From positions 125,400 to 189,399 of the forward strand of contig NZ_JAKFHA010000001.1 in the NCBI RefSeq assembly GCF_021502675.1: a stretch of DNA of 64,000 nt, written 5' to 3'. This document shows, piece by piece, positions 57,364 through 64,000 of the stretch. The notes under the pieces are model-generated. The model was not told the origin of the DNA and searched no databases. It saw nothing but the letters and a program-made list of their open reading frames with translations. Origin of the DNA: Yinghuangia soli. GTDB lineage: Bacteria; Actinomycetota; Actinomycetes; Streptomycetales; Streptomycetaceae. Position numbers and translations under genes: made by a program. Numbering within the stretch: the first letter of the stretch is position 1; each line of letters opens with the position of its first letter.

Positions 57364-57837
57364 ATGCACATGGGCACGGCGACGGGCGCGGAACCGGGGT
57401 ACATCGCGGACCGGCTCGCACTGCGCGACCTGGTCGAGACGTACGCGCAGGGCGCGGACCGGCGCCGCCCCGAGCAGGTCGCGTCCCTCTTCCTCCCCGA
57501 AGGGCGCCTGGTGGTCGAACGCGACCCGGGCGCCGAGCCGATCGTCCGCACCGGCCCCGCGCAGATCGCCAAGGCGATGACCGGCCTGGACCGCTACATC
57601 GCGACCATGCACGTGGTGGCCAACCAGCTCGTGGCCATCGACGGCGACCGCGCCGAGGCCGAGACCTACTGCACCGCGCACCACATCTACGACGACGAGT
57701 CCGGCGTGCGCCGCGACCGCGTGATGGCGGTCCGCTACGAGGATGTCTACGTCCGCACCCCCGACGGCTGGCGCATCGAGACCCGCAGGCTCAACTGCGA
57801 CTGGGTCGAGGACCGGCCGCTGACGATCGCGTCGTGA
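57364..57837 (+). CDS. SnoaL-like / NTF2-fold protein (SnoaL_4 type)
   Basis: 157 residues. Pattern ADRLALRDLVETYAQGADRR, then VASLFLPEGRLVVERDPGAE, MHVVANQLVAIDGDRAEAET, YCTAHHIY and WRIETRRLNCDWVEDRPLT. It fits the SnoaL_4 subgroup, often found with steroid, lipid or aromatic degradation genes and with scytalone-dehydratase-like folds. ATG at 57364; a second ATG at 57370 is possible. Its stop overlaps the MFS start by four bases, so the two are made together. Confidence 0.87.
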   Translation: MHMGTATGAEPGYIADRLALRDLVETYAQGADRRRPEQVASLFLPEGRLVVERDPGAEPIVRTGPAQIAKAMTGLDRYIATMHVVANQLVAIDGDRAEAETYCTAHHIYDDESGVRRDRVMAVRYEDVYVRTPDGWRIETRRLNCDWVEDRPLTIAS

Positions 57838-59495
57838 GCGGCGCCGACCAGGGCGGCAGTACGAAGGCGCCGGACGGCAAGGAGTCGGCCGACTCCCCCG
57901 GACCGCGCGCCGCACGGCGCAGCAGCCCCACCCTCATCCTCGCCGCGCTCTCTTTTGCGGCGACCGCCATCGCGGTCATGCAGACAGTGGTCACCCCGAT
58001 CCTGCCGCAACTACAGGGCAGCCTCGGGGTGTCCAGCTCGGCCATCGCCTGGGTGCTGACCGGCAACCTGCTCGCCGCCGCGGTCGCCACGCCGCTCATC
58101 GGACGGCTCGGCGACCTGCGCGGCAAGAAGCGCTACCTGCTCATCTCGCTCGGCGCGGTGGCGGCCGGCTCTGTGCTGGCCGCGGTGACCACGTCGTACC
58201 CGATGCTGGTCGCCGGGCGCGTGCTCCAGGGCCTCGGCGGCGGTGTCGTTCCGCTCGCGCTCAGCGTCGTACGCGACGAGTTCCCCCGGCACCGCACTGC
58301 GGGCAGCATCGCGGTCATCGGCGCGACGATCAGCGTGGGCTCGACATTCGGCTCGGTGATGACCGGCCTCATCGCCGACCGCTGGGACTACCACCTGCTG
58401 TTCTGGCTCTCCGCTCTGGTCTCGGCGATCTCCATCGCGCTGGTGTGGGCGGTCGTGCCGGACAGCAGTGCGCCCGCTAAGCCCGGCAAGGTCGACATGC
58501 TCGGCGCACTGACGCTGTCCGGCTGGCTGGCCGCGCTGCTCGCCGCGGTCAGCGAGGGCAGCCGGTCCGGCTGGGGTGCGCCGCTGGTGGTCGGCGGGTT
58601 CGCCGCGGCCGTGCTGCTGTTCGCGCTGTGGATCTGGTGGGCCCTGCGCTGCCCCGAACCCCTCGTCGACCTGCGGGTCATGACGCGGCGTCCGGTCCTG
58701 CTCGCGGGCCTGTCCGGGATGCTCACCGGCATGGCGATGTACGGCTCGGGCCTGCTCTTCGCGCCGTTCTTGCAGTCCCCCGAGTCGCGCGGCTACGGCT
58801 TCGGCACGACCGTGCTGGCCGCTTCGCTCTACATGCTCCCCGGCGCGCTGGGGAACCTGGCCGCGGCGCCGGTCGCGGGCCGCATGATCAACCGCTACGG
58901 CCCGAAGCCCGCGCTGATCCTCGGGCCGCTGCTCAGCGCGGTGAGCTTCGCGGTGCTGATGCCGCTGACCGGGCATGTGTGGGCGTTCTCGCTGGTGTTC
59001 ACGCTCTTCGGCTTCGGCCTCGGGCTGGGGTTCGCGGCGATGCCGGCGACCGTCAACGCGAACGTCCCGGCGAGCATGACCGGCGTCGCCAACGGCATGA
59101 ACGCGGTGCTGCGCACCATCGGCGGCGCGGTCGGCGCGGCAGTCCTGGGCGCGATCCTGACCGCGGTGACCCTGGACGGTTCCGGGTCCGCCGCGACCGG
59201 CGAGGTCCCGAGCCTGACCGCGTATCAGATCTGCTTCGGGCTGCTCGCGGTCGCCTGCGTGATCAGCGCGGTGATCGCCTGGGCCGTCCCGGCCCCGGGC
59301 AGCGGCCAGGCCGCGGCGGCAGCGGAGGTACGGCCGGACGCCGCACCCGACGCCTTCCAGCAGGCCGCGGCCGCGGTCGGCCGCACGGGGACGCCGTCCC
59401 TGGGCGACCCGGCCGCTCCGGGTCCGGCGTCCTCGTCGCCTTCATCCACATCCTCGTCCTCGTCCTCGTCCGGCCGTCCGGCCCACGGCGGCTGA
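57834..59495 (+). CDS. MFS drug exporter, DHA2 (14-helix) family
   Basis: 553 residues. Fourteen hydrophobic segments; MFS loop motif GRLGDLRGKKRYLL, helix TM5 signature VIGATISVGSTFGSVMTGL (antiporter motif C-like), and GRVLQGLGGGVVPLALSVVR. The cytosolic tail is Ala, Pro and Ser rich and ends in a Ser run encoded by TCC/TCG repeats. GTG start in a GTGA overlap with the SnoaL-like gene. It probably exports a hydrophobic compound by proton exchange; the substrate is unknown. Confidence 0.9.
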   Translation: MSGADQGGSTKAPDGKESADSPGPRAARRSSPTLILAALSFAATAIAVMQTVVTPILPQLQGSLGVSSSAIAWVLTGNLLAAAVATPLIGRLGDLRGKKRYLLISLGAVAAGSVLAAVTTSYPMLVAGRVLQGLGGGVVPLALSVVRDEFPRHRTAGSIAVIGATISVGSTFGSVMTGLIADRWDYHLLFWLSALVSAISIALVWAVVPDSSAPAKPGKVDMLGALTLSGWLAALLAAVSEGSRSGWGAPLVVGGFAAAVLLFALWIWWALRCPEPLVDLRVMTRRPVLLAGLSGMLTGMAMYGSGLLFAPFLQSPESRGYGFGTTVLAASLYMLPGALGNLAAAPVAGRMINRYGPKPALILGPLLSAVSFAVLMPLTGHVWAFSLVFTLFGFGLGLGFAAMPATVNANVPASMTGVANGMNAVLRTIGGAVGAAVLGAILTAVTLDGSGSAATGEVPSLTAYQICFGLLAVACVISAVIAWAVPAPGSGQAAAAAEVRPDAAPDAFQQAAAAVGRTGTPSLGDPAAPGPASSSPSSTSSSSSSSGRPAHGG

Positions 59496-59543
59496 CCGGC
59501 CGTCACGCCCGGGACGGCCGGTGCCCCTTGCCCTGCGGGCGGC

Positions 59544-60638
59544 CTACAGCGGCCAGGGCCCAGGCCCCGGGCGCTTGGCCGCCGGGTCGACGACGCGCAC
59601 GACCGGGGTGGGGTCCTGGCCCTGCTGCGTGACGATCGCCAGGGCCTTGCCGTCCTCCGACCAGGCCAGTCCGCGTTCGAGGAGGCGCTCGCCGCGGGGC
59701 AGCCGGAGGCTGACCGGCGGGCGGCTCGCGTCCGGTGCGTGGAGGAAGACCGATGCCTTGTCCGGGCCTGCGGTGCGGACGCCCATGGCCAGCCACTTGC
59801 CGTCCGGCGAGGTTCCGACGGAGTTCGGGGACTGGCCGGTAGGCCAGGCGCCGGAGCTGCGCATCTCGCGGTCCGCGGTGAAGGCGTCGACGCTGCTCTG
59901 CGACCCTGCGGCGGTGTAGAAGAGCCGGCCGTCCGCGGCGACGGCGAGGTCGTTGAGGTTGCTCCCGCCGCGGTTCTCGCGGCCGTCCTCGACGAGCTTG
60001 CCGCCCTCGACGCGGTAGAGGCGCACGTTCACGGGACTGATGTGCGGCTGGCTCGCGACGATGCGGGCGGCTGCCCCGTCGCCGCCCTCGGCGAGCAGCG
60101 GAGCGCGCTCGAAGCGCCGCTGGTCGGTTTCGGGCTTGGCGGGGTCGACGGCCTGGTGGCCGTAGCTCGCCACCGCCGGTTCGACGGAGGTGTCCAGCCG
60201 CCCGATCTCCCCGCTCCAGGCGTCGCATCCGTAGCCGAACCACACGTCGGTGCCGGTGCGGACGAGGTGTGTCGGGCAGCTGTGCGCGTTCAGCCGGTAG
60301 CGGGCCCGCTCGGTGAGCGTCGCGGTGTCGATCGCGGAGATGGCGTCCCCGGCGGCGAGGGCGACGTAGAGAGTCGAGCCGTCTGCGCTGAGCACCATGC
60401 CGGATGCCCCGAACTGGCCGTCCAGGACCGTCTTCCCGCGCCCGTCGAACCCGACGGAGACCACCTGATTGGCGGACGCCCCGGAGGAGTAGTAGACGCG
60501 CTTGTTCGCGCTGTCGACCACGACATCGCCGACGTCGCCGACCTGCGCGGCCGACGGGAGCGTCGCCGCACCGACAGCCGGAACTCCCAGGAGAGACAGG
60601 CCGATCACTGCACCGGCCAGCCGAATCTTCACCGCCAT
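59544..60638 (-). CDS. secreted YncE/TolB-like beta-propeller protein
   Basis: 364 residues. Signal peptide MAVKIRLAGAVIGLSLLGVP with a likely cut after AVGAA. Repeated beta-propeller blades of the type VGDVVVDSANKRVYYSSGAS, GMVLSADGSTLYVALAAGDA, LNDLAVAADGRLFYTAAGSQ and NSVGTSPDGKWLAMGVRTAG. ATG at 60638 has GGGAG upstream. It follows the second RHS toxin/immunity pair on the same strand, with 60 bases between. Surface propellers accompany RHS genes in some streptomycetes, but a functional tie is not shown. Confidence 0.8.
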   Translation of the reverse strand: MAVKIRLAGAVIGLSLLGVPAVGAATLPSAAQVGDVGDVVVDSANKRVYYSSGASANQVVSVGFDGRGKTVLDGQFGASGMVLSADGSTLYVALAAGDAISAIDTATLTERARYRLNAHSCPTHLVRTGTDVWFGYGCDAWSGEIGRLDTSVEPAVASYGHQAVDPAKPETDQRRFERAPLLAEGGDGAAARIVASQPHISPVNVRLYRVEGGKLVEDGRENRGGSNLNDLAVAADGRLFYTAAGSQSSVDAFTADREMRSSGAWPTGQSPNSVGTSPDGKWLAMGVRTAGPDKASVFLHAPDASRPPVSLRLPRGERLLERGLAWSEDGKALAIVTQQGQDPTPVVRVVDPAAKRPGPGPWPL

Positions 60639-60698
60639 CGAACGCTCCCAGCTGGAGAAAGTAAAGGAGGACGTGCGCACTTCGTGCACCGCGCCGTA

Positions 60699-61133
60699 CT
60701 AGCCGCGGAGGATCAAGGTCGAGCCGTCCCGGGGCATCCCCGACCGGTCGCTCTCCGGCGTTTCGCGGTGCGTCCAGACGCTGAATCCGACGCAGGCGAC
60801 GAAGCTGTCGTCCGCCTCGGGATCGAGCAGCAGGCAGCGGAGACGGTCGGTGCAGTCGCTCCGGATCCCGGCGAACCTCGCTATTTCCCGGGCGAGTTCA
60901 TGGCCGGCCTCACGCAGGGCGATGCCTTCGTACGTCGTCTTGAGCTTCATGCCGACGACGCCGAAGAAGGTCGCCTCGACGACCTCGCCCGCGGGCACCC
61001 GGTCGACGCTGCGCAGGGTGAGCTCCGAATGCCCGACCTGGTAGCGCCACGGGCGGATCCGGCGCGGCAGGTGGAGCGGGAGGCCGGTCGCCGCCCGGCC
61101 GCCGGGTTCAGGATCCGAAGGGATTGGCGACAC
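60699..61133 (-). CDS. candidate immunity protein for the second RHS toxin
   Basis: 144 residues, no signal peptide or known domain. Central region TLRSVDRVPAGEVVEATFFG, then KLKTTYEGIALREAGHELAR and VACVGFSVWTHRETPESD. The frame opens at GTG 61133, which overlaps the 3' end of the RHS gene by 26 bases; a later start is possible because the first 25 residues are Pro/Arg-rich. Position, orientation and small size are those of immunity genes. The assignment rests on context, not on similarity. Confidence 0.6.
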   Translation of the reverse strand: MSPIPSDPEPGGRAATGLPLHLPRRIRPWRYQVGHSELTLRSVDRVPAGEVVEATFFGVVGMKLKTTYEGIALREAGHELAREIARFAGIRSDCTDRLRCLLLDPEADDSFVACVGFSVWTHRETPESDRSGMPRDGSTLILRG

Positions 61134-64000
61134 TGCCCTGCCCCCGTCGGTAGAAGGTCACACGGTCCCACGAGCCCGGATTGTCCCTGATGAGGCTCAG
61201 CTCCCACGCGGTGACGTGCTCGCCGTCCCGGGGATCGTGGCGGGCACCGATCCGGGCCGCGGCCACCGGGTCGTCGATGCCGTCGAGATTGAAGTGGATC
61301 TTGGTACGTCCGTCCTTCACGTACCCCTTCAGCTCGTTCACCCAGTCATCGCCGCCGGACGGCCAGTGCTTGTACGACTTCGCCTTCTTGGAATCGGCGA
61401 AGTCCATCAGGTACATCGGGTCGTCGTCGTACGAGCTCAGCCCGAGGGCGATGGACTCGCAGCCGTCCGAGTTGTGGACGAGGACCGGCGTCGCGCCCGC
61501 GACCACGTAGTACGTGTGGAAGTCGGCGACCGTCAGGTTGTGGACGCGTTGCGAAGCCGACTGCCCGGCGACCGCCGTCACCTGGACATACGTGCCGGCC
61601 CCCGTGCGCAGCAGCTGCCCCGCACGCAGTTCGCTCGCGGGCAGCCACCTCCGCAAGTCCTCGACCCAGAAGGGGTGGTTCCCGGTGGCGGTGACCGCGG
61701 CCGTCGCCTCGCCCGAGGGGCCGTCGGTGTCCACGTGGACCGTGACGAGGTCCTTCGGGCCCTCGCTCGTGATGCCCGCGGTCACCGCGCGCGAGCCGGC
61801 GGCGCCCGTCTCCGGGTCGGCGGCCGCCACCTTGTCGCCCGGGCGGACCTCCTCGATCGGCTTCGCGCTGCCGTCCGCCATCAGCACCGGCGTACCGGGG
61901 ACGAAACTGCTCCGCCGCGCGCACGAACCGCCTTGCGGCTTCGGGGCGGACACGGCCGGCTTCGCCTTCGCCGGGCCTCGCCTCTTGCCGCCGATGCCGA
62001 TCAGCGGGACCTCGGCCAGCGGGATGTCGAGGCGCTCCGACAGCTGCGCCTGGAGTTCCTCGGCGGTCAGGTCCTTGATCTCGTCCTTGAGGACGTCCTT
62101 GATCTCCTGCTTGAACTCGCGCTTGACCTCCTTGAACGCGAGCTTCCCGTACTTCGCCGCCTTCGCCGCCGTGGCCGCGTACCCGATGCCGGGGACCGCA
62201 GAGGCCAGCGACAGTGCCGCGTCCTCGTAGTTGCCTTCGGCCGCGTACCAGGCCGCGTTGGCGACGTCGGCGACCTCGCCGACGAACGGGATGGTGCCGA
62301 CCACGTCCAGCACGGCGTGCCCGAGCGCGGCCCAGAAGTGGCCGTCGATCTCGATGTTGGAGACCGGGTTGCCGCCCGCGAAGGAGTAGCGGTTGGTGCT
62401 CCACGGGTCGGTGCCGAGGTTGAGGTCGGCGAGGGCCCCGTTGTACATGTCGCGCGACAGGAACTGGTTGCGGCCCGGGCTGTAGCCGCGGAATCCCATG
62501 TCGTAGGTCTGCGAACCGCCGTCCCAACGCATGGAGTTGAAGCGGTACGAGTTGAACGCCTCGCCGCCTCCGCCGCCGCCCGGGTCGGAGGGCTTGTCGG
62601 GGCCGCTGAAGGCCTTGGGGTCGTCGCTGCCGTACGCGGTGTAGCCGTAGGTGGCCTTGGTGTCGCCGTTGCGGTCGGTGACGGCTTCCACGTCCGCGTG
62701 CGGGCCATAGCCGAAGTACGTGGTCTCCTTGGTCTTGTCGGAGTCCGACTTCGGCTTGGTCTGCGAGAGCCGCTCGCCGAACGGCCCGTACTCGTACTCG
62801 GCCTTGACCTCGTCGCCGGTCTTCTCGCTGACGACTTCCTTGCCGAGGCCCAGGTACTCGAACTCGGTCGTCTTCGCCGGCCCCGCGGCCGGGTCGGTCG
62901 TGCTCCGGGTGCGGCGGTCCAGCGGGTCGTAGACCGTGCTGGTGACGGTCGGTTCGCCGCTGCCCGGCGAGGCCCAGGCCCGGTGCTCGGTGACCCGGTC
63001 GAAGCCGTCGTACGTGTAGTTCTCGCTGGCCTTGCCGTTCTGCGTGATGCGGCTCAGCCGGCCGAAGGGGTCGTACGTGTAGGCGAACGCGCCGCCCGCG
63101 TCCTGGACCGTGGACGACACGAGCCGGTTGCGGTCGTACGTGTACTCGGTCTTCTTCTTGGCCACGACCTGCCGGGTCACGTTGTTGGCGGCGTCGTGCT
63201 CGTATTCCTCGGTGGTGTCCTCACCGCCGGAGGTCTTGGCGACCTTCTCGATCCGGTTCCGCGGGTCGTACATGAACACCGAGGTGCGGTCGAGGAATTC
63301 GCCCTTCTTGTCGGCGTTCATCGTGCGCGCCTCGTCGCGCGCCCGGTTGCCGTCGGTGTCGTACGAGATCTCGTGGCGGGCGACCAGTTCCCCGCCGGAC
63401 TTCTTCTCCTCGGTGGTGAAGGTCAGCCCGTCGAGGTGGTACGTGTTGGCGACCTTGTTGCCGTTGGCCTTGACCTGGGTTTCGAGGCGGCCGAGGAGGT
63501 CCCACGTGAAGGTCGTCGTCTGCGGTTTCGCGTCCGGGCCGCGCCCCGGGGTGGTGGCCTCGAGGGCCAGACCGCGGGGGTCGTAGGCGTACGTCGACTC
63601 CTCGCCGTCGCGGGTGCGCTTGAGCAGGTTGCCGTTCTCGTCGTAGCCGTAGGCGGTGGTGTGCGCGGGCTCGTTGCCGCCCTGGAACTCCTTGACCTGG
63701 GAGGGGCGTCCGAGCGGGTCGTAGCCGGTTTCGAAGCGGCTGCCCGGACCGTCCTGCGTCCGGTCGGCCACCTCGGTCTGATTGCCTTCGGCGTCGTAGC
63801 GGTACGCGAATTCGTGCGCAGGCGGCTCCGCGACGCGACCCGCGCGGGCTGTCGCGACCACCCGTACCGCGTCCGCGACCAGGTCGCCGTCGGCGCCGTC
63901 CGCGGTGAGGGTGATGCGGGCGTCGCGGTCCTGCGGCAGCTTGAAGGTGCCGAGCGGGACCCACTGGCCGCGTTCCTTCCGCTCCTCCAGGCCCTGGAGC
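61108..64000 (-). CDS. second RHS/YD-repeat toxin with Hint module (5' end outside window)
   Basis: 964 codons visible; the frame is open to the window edge. The first visible residues (ERGQWVPLGTF, LVADAVRVVATA) look like a golvesin-type domain. YD repeats follow (FAYRYDAEGNQTEVADRTQD; FAYTYDPFGRLSRITQNGKA), then the RHS core (YDMGFRGYSPGRNQFLSRDM and NRYSFAGGNPVSNIEIDGH), a helical pretoxin region with EDAALSLASAVPGIGYAATA, a Hint domain (SFVPGTPVLMADGSAKPIEE to TPVLVHN) and a C-terminal toxin of about 120 residues with TKIHFNLDGIDDP and AWELSLIRDNPGSWDRVTFY. The toxin resembles what I recall as polymorphic toxin type 27; this is uncertain. Downstream is an overlapping immunity candidate. 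Confidence 0.9.
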   Translation of the reverse strand, partial: LQGLEERKERGQWVPLGTFKLPQDRDARITLTADGADGDLVADAVRVVATARAGRVAEPPAHEFAYRYDAEGNQTEVADRTQDGPGSRFETGYDPLGRPSQVKEFQGGNEPAHTTAYGYDENGNLLKRTRDGEESTYAYDPRGLALEATTPGRGPDAKPQTTTFTWDLLGRLETQVKANGNKVANTYHLDGLTFTTEEKKSGGELVARHEISYDTDGNRARDEARTMNADKKGEFLDRTSVFMYDPRNRIEKVAKTSGGEDTTEEYEHDAANNVTRQVVAKKKTEYTYDRNRLVSSTVQDAGGAFAYTYDPFGRLSRITQNGKASENYTYDGFDRVTEHRAWASPGSGEPTVTSTVYDPLDRRTRSTTDPAAGPAKTTEFEYLGLGKEVVSEKTGDEVKAEYEYGPFGERLSQTKPKSDSDKTKETTYFGYGPHADVEAVTDRNGDTKATYGYTAYGSDDPKAFSGPDKPSDPGGGGGGEAFNSYRFNSMRWDGGSQTYDMGFRGYSPGRNQFLSRDMYNGALADLNLGTDPWSTNRYSFAGGNPVSNIEIDGHFWAALGHAVLDVVGTIPFVGEVADVANAAWYAAEGNYEDAALSLASAVPGIGYAATAAKAAKYGKLAFKEVKREFKQEIKDVLKDEIKDLTAEELQAQLSERLDIPLAEVPLIGIGGKRRGPAKAKPAVSAPKPQGGSCARRSSFVPGTPVLMADGSAKPIEEVRPGDKVAAADPETGAAGSRAVTAGITSEGPKDLVTVHVDTDGPSGEATAAVTATGNHPFWVEDLRRWLPASELRAGQLLRTGAGTYVQVTAVAGQSASQRVHNLTVADFHTYYVVAGATPVLVHNSDGCESIALGLSSYDDDPMYLMDFADSKKAKSYKHWPSGGDDWVNELKGYVKDGRTKIHFNLDGIDDPVAAARIGARHDPRDGEHVTAWELSLIRDNPGSWDRVTFYRRGQGSVANPFGS

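Overview
The window is very GC-rich and is organised like an actinomycete chromosome of the Streptomyces type. The markers are GTG and TTG starts with GGAGG-type ribosome sites, a DUF397 gene, DUF1877 and SUKH proteins, LivF/G/H/M-type transport, and a sulfur-pathway leader peptide with an RLHVDL core. Assignment to Streptomycetaceae or a close relative is inference; no rRNA or tRNA gene was seen that would fix it.

Layout. 1-16000 is a set of mostly single-gene units: Lon protease with an HspR-like operator, a double TerD stress protein, a LuxR regulator divergent from a SnoaL-fold protein, a serine hydrolase, a nucleotidyltransferase-fold protein, two GNAT acetyltransferases, a SUKH protein, a DUF1877 protein and a MerR regulator. 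16075-28497 is a polymorphic toxin locus: a secreted RHS/YD-repeat protein of 3948 codons with four LamG-like inserts, a Hint autoprocessing module and a C-terminal deaminase-like toxin, followed 51 bases later by a SUKH-4-like immunity gene. 29025-33445 is an alkanesulfonate operon (ssuD-ssuC-ssuA-ssuB) with a cysteine-containing leader peptide and a hairpin in front. 33754-39994 holds an HdeD-like membrane protein, an acyl-CoA ligase-like protein with a changed active site, and a divergent pair of acyl-CoA dehydrogenases. 40116-42549 is a run of four consecutive SUKH (SMI1/KNR4) immunity-type genes plus the remnant of a fifth, with no toxin beside them. 44351-44673 has a DUF397 gene whose usual HTH/DUF5753 partner survives only as a C-terminal stub.

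45255-48704 is a convergent pair, an aspartate:alanine exchanger (AspT family) and an aspartate 4-decarboxylase (AspD family), which together form the known proton-motive aspartate-to-alanine cycle. 50063-56055 is a branched-chain-amino-acid-type ABC operon in which LivH and LivM are one polypeptide and LivF is in frame with an extra membrane domain. 56434-59495 has a spermidine-synthase-like protein and a SnoaL/MFS pair. 59544-64000 contains a second RHS-Hint-toxin gene, cut by the window edge, with an overlapping candidate immunity gene and a secreted beta-propeller protein.

The strongest theme is inter-bacterial conflict: two RHS-Hint effectors with unrelated toxin tips, each with its own downstream immunity candidate, and at least six SUKH-superfamily proteins in 64 kb. 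Other points of note are the sulfur-responsive leader in front of ssuD, TGAC-N5-GTCA palindromes in front of three genes or operons, tandem repeats lying over stop codons, and a 44-base C run at the left edge.
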